From: Pyrenula massariospora
Lineage: Eukaryota; Ascomycota; Eurotiomycetes; Pyrenulales; Pyrenulaceae
Length of the DNA: 64,000 bases
Assembly (NCBI GenBank): GCA_021030905.1
Contig: JAGFMI010000014.1
Location: 62,001 to 126,000 of the forward strand
Reading direction: 5' to 3'
Part shown: piece by piece, positions 1 through 11,753 of the stretch
How the letters are laid out: every line of letters starts with the position of its first letter
Position numbering within the stretch: position 1 is the stretch's first letter
Made by a program: the position numbers and the translations under genes
The notes under the pieces: generated by a model
What the model was told of the DNA's origin: nothing
The model's input: only the letters and a program-made list of their open reading frames with translations
Database searches by the model: none

Positions 1-2378
1 GGATCCAGCTGACATATGATTTCCTCAAGAGAAGATGGAGTGTGGTTCGTGACATAATGCTCGATGAGCGCTTTAACAGCTGTTGGGGGAAGGCTAGTGA
101 TCTTGCCGTCAACAATATACGGTTCGAGCACATCCAGAAAAATGTATTCTTTCCCATTATCCTCATAAGAGGTAAATACCTCCTCGAAGAGAAAGTCGTG
201 GTCGTCCATACTATCACAGGCAGTCATACAAGCTTCTGCCAGCTCGATAAGCTGGGGCTCGGCAAGCAGGCCTGGCCCTGCTTCTGGGTTTCGCCCGAAT
301 GCATACTTTACTGATGCAGATATCATCTCCACCAGTTTTTCTCGCACGACTGAATGTCTTGATCCATCATCTTCCGGTAAGCCGATTTTCAGCTTCTCGC
401 CATGTCCATTGTAGTATGAAGTCGCCAAACGTATTGCCCCTATGAAATCTCCTGCTTCGATCATAGCCAGCAGCCTATCAGCCCAATTCGTCAAGGTACC
501 TATGGAAACGTCGTTATGACCAAGGACGAACAAACGTCCCTTATATGCACGAAAGCTCATGTAAAAGGCATCGGCAACAACACCGTGCATAGACTCGTCA
601 TTCTCGTCCAGAGACTCTACCAGCGAATGCAACTGACTAGAAAAGAGGTCGTAATGGTAAATATGCCTTTGGACCAGGTCAAACGAGTCTGTCGGGGTCA
701 TCGTTGCATCCTCGAGGATGAGTAGTTGTTGTGAGATTGTCAATACTGCCAGCACTGAGCGGCTCAACCATTGGACTGCGACAATAGCCTCCTCAGCCTT
801 CCATCTTGCACTTGTCCGGAATCGAAATTCTGGTGGCTTTTCTCTTTCCAGAGATTCTGATAGAGTGATCTCACTGACCTCTAGCACAGATAGAACGTTC
901 GACCAGCAGTACACAAGCTTCGTTTTAAATGTATCCTCCCTTGCCTTTAGCTTGATGGCTGGAAACCAAGCCAATGCGGCACTCATAGCACTATGGGCAG
1001 CAACTTCCTTCGGCCGGTTCGACTTATATTGAGTTTGGGCCACAGGAGTAGTTGAGACTATTACCAATAGGTATGGTGTTAACATAGCCACAAGGCCCAT
1101 AGAATCCGTCGCTTGTTCTACATTTCCGAGAGGTAATGGTGAAAAAGCGAGCACGGAGCTTGGCCTTGGTGACCTTGAAACACGAGTTATCACCTCTGGA
1201 TACCGACCTAAGATTCTCGTAGTTCTCACGGCCCTTCCAACCGCGCCCATGCCTCGAGTTGCAAGATGGGAAAAGGCCATTCCCCTATCGTCCGCCGACA
1301 CCAGTGCCGTGTGCCGAGTACCTAGGAATCCGATATGGAGGACTGCCACATCTGCGACGTGTCCATCTGATTTTCTAGCTTGGGCCTGTCCCTTGACTAG
1401 GGGCGGCACATGTAAAAAGGGGTGCGCCGACCGCGCCAATTCCCATGTGAAAATATGACCAGTCGCATGACCAACAGCAACGGTGCTGTGATCAGCAGAG
1501 ATGGCGAGGGACGTAACAGCACCACACTCTGCTGCTAATTGACATTAGCTCAAGAATAAGGGACCTTGGGGAAGGCGCACCTACCTTTAGTCCCTGGACC
1601 AATAACACCTTTGGGATTCTGCTGGTAGTCAAATACCACGATGATACCCTTCGTAGTCCCAATTACGATGCTTGTAGAAACAGCAATGCACGTTGGGCGA
1701 CCAAAATTTCGCTTCCCAACTTCAGAGAATATTTGGCCTGACAACTTTCGCAATTTTGTCCACCTAATAACGTCCCACGGTGCCGAAGAAGAGTCCTGGT
1801 CCGGAGCTATAGGGAAGATTGCGCTTGAAATTGAAACCTGTCTTGAATGTGAGCCGAGAAAAGCAGGCGAAGAGGCTCGCGGTGTGCCCAAAGGCGAGGT
1901 AGAGAGACGGGTCTGAAATCTGCGGTCAAACGGACGGTGTGTGGCGGAGGGGCTAAGGCGTGAAGAGGTGCTTCTTGTAGAAGGTGTTTCGCTCCTCGGA
2001 GAAGAGAGAATGGATCCCTGTTGCTTAGCTAGGATCTTCTCTAATGGGTTTATCACTTACATGAATTGATGGGGTATCATCTGGTATAGACGGTGTCGCA
2101 TCCTCGCTTATGGCCTCGTCTGTAGATAAGAAGCTTCGAGAATTCTTGACATTACTGGCTGCTAGATCGTTTGTCACCACTTCCTCGTCGGACCTCTCCT
2201 GGTCTGCATCTCCAATGTGAGGAATCACATCGTCTTCATCCACAAGGCCAGGTGAGTCGGGCTGCTCCGCACTCGCTTGCGGAATAGGTTCGCTTTCGGT
2301 TTGCGTCGCTGTGATTACCTTCGCAGTATCAGAGTCTGTGTCGTCCTGTGCTGCGCCATTCTCAGGCGTTGAGCTCAT
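1..2378 (-). CDS. VPS8: Vps8, CORVET tethering complex subunit (3' part cut by window edge)
   Basis: CORVET subunit acting with Rab5-type GTPases in endosome tethering and vacuolar sorting (family knowledge). The ATG at 2378 opens an acidic, Ser/Thr-rich N terminus (exon 2378-2061). A 43-bp intron (2060-2018) precedes exon 2 (2017-1585). A second intron ends near 1535 at a cagcag acceptor, so two sites 3 nt apart are possible. The third exon then stays open to the left edge. The N-terminal beta-propeller is recognisable: TKGIIVVFDYQQ, then GAVTSLAISADHSTVAVGHA and GHIFTWEL. Further on, ALIEHYVTNHTPSSLEEII is typical of the helical region. Roughly 760 residues are present; fungal Vps8 is about twice that, so the C-terminal RING part lies outside the window. 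The gene is intact as far as seen. Plus-strand open frames here are shadows. Confidence 0.9.
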
Positions 2379-3219
2379 CGGGAGTGCTGCCGCAATATCA
2401 TAGCTACCATTTGTGTCCCTTCAAGTTGGGAGGGTATCGCGGCGTATGTGTAGCAGTCTTGAGATCAAGAGATTGCGGAACAGATGTGATAGAAATGTAA
2501 AAGCCTCTTCCAATTGGAACAGCTGAAGGGCCAAATGCTTGCGCCGGTTGGATGTGGGAGGGCCTTGTCTGTAGATCGCAAAGTTTTCAGTTGCGGTGGT
2601 GGTGGATGAGTGACACGACCAAAGCGTTCCCTGATTTTGCTGTCCCAGGTAGTTTGGTTCGATGATGAATGATCTGACTGTGTCTCATATGAGCCGGGCG
2701 GTGTCTGGACGACAGGGTGGACGGGTCAACTTGTGCTCGTGGCGAAGGGCCCCAAAATCGAGAACGGCGCCTTGGGGATGCCAAGACCACAAGGCTGGCT
2801 CCGAGGCAATCAAGGTGAAAAGCCATCATCGGACCTCAGGTACCCCATCACCCATGCAGACGCCGTTCATCAATGCAAAACGGTCATAGCTCCAAAGCTA
2901 ACAAAGGCGTCATTTCATCGTATCCGCTACTCGCTAAAATAGTGACAAAGCTACATTACTTGACGTCTTAGTATAAATATTCCGCCAAAGCCGTGGTAAG
3001 TTACTTGAACTACACGACATCAAAGCACTGCTATCCTGCCTATTAGTTCTCTCAGTCCTCATCAGTCATGGAAATTAAAACCGTTCTGGCCAAATCATTG
3101 CAGAAATCAAGGGCCGCTGCAGCTCCTCCATTTAGGGCCGTACAACCCTGTATGTTCCCATCTACCATTAGCCCAGTAAATTCATATCTCGTGCCTCGTT
3201 ACCCATCAATCCACCCAAA
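2379..3219. other. Intergenic region between VPS8 and the phosphodiesterase gene
   Basis: It holds the VPS8 promoter (its ATG is at 2378) and the 3' flank of the phosphodiesterase gene. A TATA-like tract (tataaatatt near 2973) lies about 95 bp upstream of an ATG at 3068. That ATG opens a 68-codon plus-strand frame which runs antisense into the phosphodiesterase 3' end. I do not recognise the peptide and treat it only as a possibility (see findings). No RNA gene or repeat was seen. Confidence 0.5.
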
Positions 3220-4209
3220 TTATAACCCATTCAATGCGTTTTGCGCCTTGATTGCGTCCCCCTTATCAGCATAATCTAATAATGCCACATTGGGGTTTCT
3301 CCCATGGCTGCTCTTGCAGAGCCCTGCCTGCTTACCGATACTGTCTGCCGAATTCGTGGTGCTCGCCGCGCCGCGGTCTGGTATCAAAATTCCGAACAAA
3401 TCGACATCGAGAAAATGGTTGATAATGCCCATCCGACCATCAGCCGAGGCTCCGCTCGGGCGATCAATGTCGCATTGTGGGAATTTTGGATCTGTTGTGT
3501 CAAAAGGGGTTTCGTAGTAGTAGGAAAACTCGGGTAGGATGTAGGGTACCGAAGCAGTGTTTGCGCCAGAGTCTGCAGAACAGCATGAAAGTTAGGCATG
3601 CAAATGGCTTCTGAGGGACGGACTGAGGGGAGGACCAGACATACCAAGAAACACAACGAGCCGCTTTCCAGCATCGATCATGGCCCCCAGCGTCGGCCAG
3701 CTTGCGAGGTCCAGAGGCACAGCTTCGCCGCTCGGAGGCGCATACGTGTATTTGTTTGCGCCCGCGGCGTTGAACGCATTATCGAACAGCGAGATATCCA
3801 CGTTGTCGCCGTTCGTGAGGAGCAATGTGACGACTTGCAATGGGTGCGCATCCAGCCAGGTGTTCACCGTCTTCAAATAATCACTGAGACTGCCGCCATC
3901 CTCTTCAAAGCAAGAGGTATGGCAAAGTTCGAGGACATTGTCGTCTGCCAGCGAACGGTGTGTCTGGCCCTGGAGGAAGCGGATACCAAGGTTTAATTGA
4001 GCCGTAACGTCAACATTCTGATTTTGGGTAGGCAGATCGCCGACGAAAGGGGAATCATGTGCCCCTGCGAACGAGATATCTGAATATTTTCTAGTACAGA
4101 GCTCGGCGTGATCATTGCATACAGTCGCGCGAGGCGTAGGAACGCAATTCACAGAGGCAGTGAAGGAGAGAACAGAGAGGAGGGTCCACTTGAGCGAAGG
4201 CATGGTCAT
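3220..4209 (-). CDS. Secreted PLC-like phosphodiesterase (PI-PLC X-type fold)
   Basis: Two exons, 4209-3645 and 3572-3220, joined over a 72-bp GT-AG intron, give 305 residues. The first 22 or so residues (MTMPSLKWTLLSVLSFTASV) form a signal peptide; a second ATG two codons on could also serve. The body matches the fungal PLC-like TIM-barrel family: SFAGAHDSPFVG carries the first catalytic-type His, NLGIRFLQGQTH the strand after it, and LELCHTSCF the second His region. RLVVFLDSGANTASVPYIL spans the splice junction, and EFSYYYETPFD follows. Related proteins are secreted, and their true substrates (phosphoinositides, GPI or others) are not settled. No defect was seen. Confidence 0.85.
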
Positions 4210-6564
4210 TGGAGAGCAGATTCAAACTTGCAGAAATGAAGCAAGATCAACCAGCCCACCGTAGGCGGATGAAGCGAATGCAGGTACCAGCCAAACGGCA
4301 GATCTTGTAACAGCTCATGTCCACACAGGGTCTTCAGCTTCTTATAAATTCAGAATCCCACAGGAACCGGCAATGTACCCTTTGAGCGACCTCAACCCGG
4401 TGCACGCCACAAGTGCCGCCGAGCGCAGGAAGAAAAAGATAGGTGGCAGGTGCTGTTTGCTTACCGTGTGATAGCATCGTAACGACCCAAGCAATTCACT
4501 TTATGCAACGTGGCTATGTCCATCTGGGTTTCTTGCGGGGCGATGGAGGGAGGTGATCACCGCAGCGCCTATGGTAAATAGAGAGATCCGCCAGCGGCGA
4601 GTATGCTATGAGCCAGGATCATCCAAGGTTTCGCATCACCCGGCCGAAGCAGACTCGGGCCAAGCATCTAAGCGTTCCCTTCGTTACGGTGTTGACCCTA
4701 CTTCAGGCTTTGGTGCATGGACGTTTGAACGTGAAGAGACGTCGAGGATTCGTTGGCCACGCAGTCACGGCACCCTGAAACGGGCAGTCGATCGACGTCA
4801 TGCGCCCGCGCGTGCAGCCCAGATACCGTCGGGACCTGCGCCTTTCAGCATAACACGCCATGCTTGCTCCAGGCGATGCTACCCCGAAGAGGAGAAGGGG
4901 AAGAGTCACGGAGGAAGATGGGGGGGTGTGAAGGATTGAAGAGCGGGACTTCGCGCTGTCTGGTGAATCCCGAGGCAGGATTGCCATATCAGACGGAAGA
5001 GAAAATCGACCAGGGCTGGTGCACGGAATATTTTGGCTCACGGTAAACTGCGCAAGCGTGCCCAGAAGGAGTTTCAAGAATGGGAAATCATTGGACAAAA
5101 GTAACTGGATGGTGGGCGTGGTGGAGCAGGAAAAGTGGGAAGTGGGAAGTGGGAAGCGGGGGCCAGGAAGGGAAAGGGTCTCGCCGAGGATGGTGCTTCT
5201 ACCGCTGCATCTCCATCCGACTTCTACATGTCCTTACACGTCCAAAGAAACCTCTTGAGACTTTCCGAATCAGCCACCTTTAGGATTGGAATACCTCGTA
5301 GAACAGCCTTCCGTCGCTGTCAAAGATAATGACCCGTCCGAGAAAGCAGCCTTGGAGTCAGTCCTGGATGGATCGTGATCAATTTCAATTTAATAGCAAG
5401 GATTGAAATAGGGATAGGGAATCGACATTGCAAGTATGACTATTGAGCCCTGATCTTACTACGTCAGCACACCTTAATATAGTTGTGTACATCAGGTGCA
5501 CAGACAGCAGATGGGTGAATCAACCCTCCGCCTGTAAACTTCTTGACACGCACACAAACGAAGACTCGTGATTTACTCACATCCTCTAGCCTCGAGAGTT
5601 TCATACTGTTCCTCCGAGTTGGAGGATGTTCATACAACTCAGATGGTGCAGAAGTCTCCAGCGTAGATCTAGATAACATAATAGTGAATATTCATTCAAG
5701 AAGGATCAGAAGGCCTGCACGATATCGAACACGAAAGCAATGTCAGATAGTCCCATCTCCGGGATTTGAAAAATGCAGCCTAATTCAACCATTGTACGAA
5801 TATTAATCTGCCTCTGACTATCGTCGGAGGAACGTTTTAGCTGTATATCGGTTTCCAAAATAAAAGCACCGATGGTCAGGAAGCCAAGGCGGCCATACTT
5901 TACTAGCAGCACCAACAACGTTTCCAAAGCATCGTGGGATCTTGGAAAGACGAAATCACACATCACGACCCTACTGAGACTGGGAGCCAAGTGCTAGGAA
6001 ATTTAATCATGGGGAATAATCAAGCAAATGAAATGCCTGATCAAATCAGTATTTCGATAGCTGCTCCCAAAGAATAATTGTTGAATTCGAAAACGCCGCC
6101 TTCACCTTGCCATGCTAGATCATTCCACAAAGTCCCATTCACATTCTTCGAAGAGATCATTGTCGCTGGCTATGTCTAAAAAGCTCTCCCATCCACGCTA
6201 TGCATCCCTGGGCTAGATAGGTAAAAGCTCCCGATCCCAATTCCCGTCCAAGTTCGCATATCCATTTCCACATCCAATCAAATGATCCTAGTTCCCTTAG
6301 TAAAAGCACGCTTTTCTTTCCGGCCTGTCATTCCAACCAGCTAGCGTAGCTATCATGATCTTCTCTTAACGCCTGGCTCACAGAAAAGAAAGAATCGAGA
6401 GTTGCGGTGGTTGACTCCATTGTATGCTGAACCCAGTACTGTTTTGCTCAACCAAATTGAGTGAGCTTCATTTCAAGTCGTTGCATTTCGTATCGTCGTG
6501 AGAGCGACTCAATCCGAAATCCGTAGATGTCGCTTCGTATCGCCGGGTCAATGCTGCCACGTGG
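4210..6564. other. 2.3-kb intergenic region; no confident gene
   Basis: A short tandem GTGGGAA repeat sits at 5135-5160. Minus-strand open frames at 4703-5098 and 5706-5966 lack recognisable domains. On the minus strand around 6050-6170 there is a short ATG-initiated frame with protein-like composition (NDLAWQGEGGVFEFNNYS). It could be one exon of an unrecognised gene together with the hydrophobic frame near 5706-5966 (ETLLVLLVKYGRLGFLTIG), but no convincing splice pattern joins them. The right end holds the 3' flank of the O-GlcNAc transferase gene, and the left end the promoter of the phosphodiesterase. Confidence 0.4.
5135..5160. repeat. Short tandem GTGGGAA repeat
   Basis: Three near-perfect copies of a 7-base unit (gtgggaa) followed by a decayed unit (gcggggg). 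It lies in a G-rich intergenic tract and has no evident function. Confidence 0.6.
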
Positions 6565-9500
6565 TCAAAGATAGACGTCCCCACCTTCACCCTTTACCCA
6601 TTTCTGCCACACAGCCCAGTAAGCCCTTTCCACATCTTTCACCCACCTCGTCGTATCAAACAGCCGGCTTTCCCATCGATGACTCCACAGAATCTTTCGT
6701 AACTCCATCAGTCTGCCTTCTCCTCGTCCATACCTATCGATGCACACCTTAAACCTTGAATTGCCCTCTTTCTCTTTCTCCACACCCGGGGTCGTGGTTG
6801 GAGACCGAGGAACCCCATCCATCTTGTACCTCAGGCTCCCTGCTAACTTGATCGCGCCCATTTCATAATCCATCTCCTTCTCTTTGATGAGCTCCGCCCG
6901 CGCGATATCCCCTTCCCGTCCTTCTGGCAGTGCGCTGCCAACGATACTTCCTGCCATGCGACTACACATCTTCTCTCGTCTTCGACCCCAAGTGAGCACC
7001 GGTGTCCCGCTCCAGACAACATCTGCAGAGGTCGTATGGGCGTTACATTCAGGAGTGTCAAGGAAAAGATCGACGATGCGGGCGCGGCTAATGTGTTGAC
7101 CTTTGGGTGCGACATCAGTGAAAATGATTCGACTGGCTACAGAATGCCCGGCCCATTTTCGCGCGAAATGCAAAATGTTTTTCTCGCCGATGTCGGGGAA
7201 GCGGAGAAGCCAGAGGATGGCCTTGGGGATCGCGGCGAGGATTCGGAGATAGAGACGAAGAGTTGTAGGGTCAATCTATGAGAAGAACAACGTTAATACA
7301 TGGTTTGAGAGAAGGAACGGGCGGCCAAAGAGTCTAAGGCATAAATACCTTGTATAATTGATTAAAATTGCCAAGAATGACTGCCTCATCGTTCAACGTT
7401 GGGAAGATCTCCTTTCTCATCCGCCATCTCTTTTCCTGCTCCTCCTCCCACGTCAGATGTCTTTCAACATCCGCCTCTGGTGCGCTCTGCTTATGATCAC
7501 AACAGAAAAAGGTCGCTTTTGTGAACACCACATTTTCCGCATACACCCACTGCTCATCGTCTTCAGCATGTGCGTCGGCATGAAGTTTGTCGTGCAAATC
7601 GACGTTCCTTCGCCGTGGGCTGAGCGTCTCTGGGGGAATGGTATGCTCATCTGCGAGAAGGTAATCACACCATTCAGCGCCGAGCGACCCGGCAAAGCCC
7701 ATGAACGACATCTGTACCGGCGCTGGTCGAGCGGCGAAGACTTCATTGCGCGCTCCACGAGTGTAGCCGTTGAGATTTACGAGAATATGAATGCCGTCTT
7801 GGATAATCTGGTTGACTAGGCGTTCAGTTGACCAGGCGTGGGCGTCGCGGAAAAAAGGGGCCTCGTCCTCAATTTGTCGACGATGAATAGAGCTATCCGA
7901 GGCCGTAGTGGCATAACAGTATGCAGTGACTTGGGAATCATCGTGCATTCCAAAGACGGATTGCATAAGATGCGCCAGAGGATGATTGTTGAAATCGGAT
8001 GATACGTAACCTACTCTTAGAGAGGGAGAAGGCGGAAACGGCGGAGGATAAACGGTCTGGGGTATCCACGAAGATCGGAGGGTCGAGACAGATATTCGCA
8101 GGCCGTTTCTTGCAGATATCTGACGGATCTGTTTTGGAGATAATGGATTGGTGAAAGTATAGAAGGGCAGCAGGGTCGGAGCACTGGGCGTTGACAGATT
8201 TGACGGCAGCTGTGGACGATTGTACCGGCTGAGCGGATAATTCTTGCCATGTGTGTATCTGTCGTGATACCAATGCCACGTTATCTGGCGGTTGGCGCGT
8301 TCCACGAGACGCACAATGCGACTTCCCTCCCATCTATCCGCAGACCATTGTTGTAGATGGCTCTTAAGACCTTCTCGAAGCTTAGGATCATCATCAATTG
8401 ACGTGATTTGGCGGAGAAGCGTTTCGGCCGCGTTCGAATTTGCGAGGGTGCCGCGCCCATACATAGCTCCATCCTTGAGTTGCTTGTCCACAATCTCGAC
8501 AACTCGCTTCATCCATCCGACAGGGGCCCTAGAATCTTTCGCGTCAATCAGTTGACCGTCATCTCCAACATGCCAGCGGTCACGATTGCCATGGTCGGCA
8601 TAGATACCACCACGACCCGCCCAGCCACAGATCGTATTCAAAGCGGTGGCGAGACCACAGACTGCCTCGGCGAAGTCAGGGTTTGCCTCGACAGCTCGAC
8701 GGTAGTACATGATTGCATCATTGACACGACCCTGATCCTTGACAGCATTGGCGAGGTTGGCCAAGGCAATATCAAAATTTCCATCACATTGAACAGCGTT
8801 CTCGTACATCTTGACAGCAGTCCCCAGGTGACCAACGTCCTTAAGTAAGCTACCAAGATTGGTGTACAAATGAGCGTGTTTATTGTCCATAGTGAGCCCG
8901 AAATTATAGTATGCGAGAGCTAGGGCAATCCCGCTGCCGGCCACGATTCCTGCGTAGCTAAAATGTCCCGGGATAGAGCTATCGGTTGAATGTTTCTGGG
9001 ATGCTGGCGCGCTCTGCTGCACGTTGGCTAGAAGAATGCCTACATTGTTTGCAGTCGACGGGCCCGGCTGGAGAGATAGCGATAAATAGTAGAGCGCGAG
9101 AATATCCCGCACAGATGAGCCGGTTTTTGTTCCGACAGGAGCGCTGACATTTGGCATACTGTCTTGATAGATCTTCGCTAGAGAGAGGAGAGAGTTGCTG
9201 GAAATTGATATAGCAGCCTTCTGAGATTGACTGGAGGTAACGTATCTAAAACCGGGGAGATGTCCGTGAAGCGGGAAGACTTTCTCAGCCGTCAAGCGAG
9301 CAGTTTGTGGAAAGAGGAGGATTGGGTGCTTGGAGACCTCAATTGGGCATCCCGTCTCCGGGTCTCTGCTGAAAGCTTTCAGGATGCTCTTAATGATACC
9401 TTTGATTCCATGGCGAGGTCTTCCGGATGCTATCAGGATTGCCTCCTCAAACCCGGCGGCAGCAGCCTGATTTTCTCCCAGTGAGTAAAGCATGTTTCCT

Positions 9501-11753
9501 TTCGCATGAATCAAGGCAAGCAGTCGGCCGTTGTCAGCGCCGGGTATTGCAAAGCCGCTTGATCCAAACCCGGGAGCTTGGTTGTCCTTGCTATGTCCGT
9601 CTAGCATTCCGACGTTTTCACATTCATCGTAGTCAAACGCCATTTTATCCGTAGACTCAATGGTAGACGTACTCCACGAGCTCGTAGCATCGCTGTCGGT
9701 TTCGCTAGCATTATCGCTTGCATGAAATGATTGGCCCGGTTTGTGGATTCGAAGGGAGTCTTCAACGTGTTGGATGACGCTGATTGCTTCCCTAGTACGG
9801 TTCTCATAATTAAGTAAGCCGATCAAGTGCTCGACAGCCTCAAAGTAGCTGGGCCGGAGCTTCACGGCTCTTAGCCAGTATTCCATTGCCTCTTGTCGTC
9901 GAGTGATCGCAAGCAGAGTTGCGGCTAAGTTTGACATTGCTTCGACGTTACTACAATTTGTTGTTAGCTTTGTCAATATATGCAATGTCGACTATTCCTT
10001 ACTCTGAATCACGTTCTAATATCTTTTGGTACAAGCCCATTGCCTTGTTATAATCTGCCAAACCATATGCTAAACAGCCGCCTAGAAGCATCCCATCAAT
10101 CCAATCCCAATTATTTTCTTGGCAAAGGTGGTCGAGCATGTCAAGGGCTGCTCTTGCGCTTGTTTCCGTCGATCCAGGATCAGCGCCTGAGAATATTCCG
10201 TGCCCTATTCCTGCAGCCGAGGGACGTCGCATGGTCCGGTATTTGTCTGAGTAATGATCAGAAAATGACTGTAATGAGCCTTGGTGTTGACCGAAATGGA
10301 TAGATCCATTTGGAAGAGCCTGGTTTCTGTTTGACGGTGAGTAAATGGCTGTGGTCGGCCTCGCAAAGTCATTAAAGTCCCCTTTGCGTGATCGAGTTGA
10401 GTCGTTTAAGGGTGAATCCGTCTCCCTAGCAGTTGGGGGTGATCGTGACTGCTTTCCAAATCCAGAGAAATCAGACCCAGGCTGCCTTGGAGGCTTTGGG
10501 TAGATACTCGGCTTTGAATCGCGTCGTGACCCGTCCCTGTGGAATCCATTGCGCCGATTTTGATGAAGTATTGCTAGTAGGTCCACGTACACTCTATGTG
10601 CCCAGGAAAGGGTCTTTTCTTTGAATTCTGAGGTCGCAGGCTGCGTTGGCGGAGGTTTGTAAGAATCTTGACCCTCGTTTGGCTCATTGCTGACATTCTC
10701 AAGGCTGAACACGGGGGTGGAACGGTTCGAGAATGATCGTTCATTCAGAAAATGGGGATGCTGCGTAGAGAACATCGCCTGAGATGGGAACACTGGTCCA
10801 TTTTGTGATGGTTGTGAAGGTTTGTGGTAAGACTGTAAATATGGATAGTTGCCCTGCATCTGATCATGATGGTTGAGGTAAGGTGGAGGAAAATTGCCTG
10901 CATTGATCCTGGTAGCGAAACTACCTCCAGCGGATGGGTTGTTAGTTCTTGACGCATCAAACGCAAGACTAGGATAGAAGCGAGGGTCACGGAATGGCGC
11001 CGGTCGATACGGGACAAAAGCGCCATCAGGCCAGTACGGGCCATAGGGTCCAATTCCCGCCGACGCTGTTGGCCTGCTGAACTGATGAAGCGTCGCCGGG
11101 AGAACGGTCGGGACAGTGGACCCATCTTGCATGTAAAATCGAGGGCTTTGGTGCACGGGAACTGTTTGGTCCAGAACGGAGTCAAAGCCAAGCGGGAGAT
11201 TTTGGCGCGTTTGATTATTCCGAGGCATGGCCCCTTGGGCCACAGTATTGACAAGCCCATTGCCGAGTCCAAATCCATGCTGAGGCAGAGCGTTGGTAAG
11301 ATGGCTCATCGAATTGACATCGTTGGCGTTCTCTTGCCGTTGCCATGCATCCTGCCCTAGGCCCGAGCGAGGAGGAAACCCCGATTTCGTATTTGGAATG
11401 GGAGATACTAATACATGCTTCTGAGCGGGCAATTGTAGGGTCCCGTCCACGGGCGTCGCATCATAACCAGCAGCGAGGGTACCATTAGGTGTCTTCCGCC
11501 TCAGCGAGTGCTCCGATGTGTAAATTCCTGCCCTATCTGAACCGTCTGAGACTTGTGTGTTCCTACGCTGAACAGGGAAGGCATGTTGGGAGGTATTGCC
11601 AATCGACATTGACCGGGACAACGGAGATCCGTAAAAAGAGTGCTGCTCGAATCTTGTAGATGGAGAGGGTAGCGGTGAGACATAGGAGTCGCTGGCAGGT
11701 CGACGGTCGAAAGGGCTACTGTGCATTGGAAGCTGAGGTCGGACAGCGAACAT
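6565..11753 (-). CDS. GT41 O-linked N-acetylglucosaminyltransferase homologue (TPR + OGT)
   Basis: Predicted to transfer GlcNAc (or another sugar) from a nucleotide donor to Ser/Thr of intracellular proteins (GT41/SPINDLY family knowledge). Three exons: 11753-10003, 9950-7349 and 7275-6565, about 1,687 residues. The frame is open upstream only from a GTG at 11822, so I take the first ATG; an upstream exon (acceptor near 11880) cannot be excluded. The first 500 residues are low-complexity and Pro/Ser/Gln-rich. TPR repeats follow (YTNLGSLLKDVGHLGTAVKMY, ALANLANAVKDQGRVNDAI). The catalytic half shows RVGYVSSDFNNHPLAHLMQS with the expected catalytic-type His, NGYTRGARNEVFAARPAP, and NFNQLYKIDP across the second splice with the donor-binding-type Lys. 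CNAHTTSADVVWSGTP is the UDP-sugar loop. An insertion follows DEHTIPPE. All key residues I can compare are kept, so it is probably active. Confidence 0.9.

Noticed and set aside
42-1458. Plus-strand frames opposite VPS8
   Set aside because: The minus strand reads as a continuous Vps8 exon through the same bases; the plus frames are shadows.
4703-5098. 131-codon minus frame
   Set aside because: Low-complexity Ser/Arg/Pro composition, no domain, no splice context.
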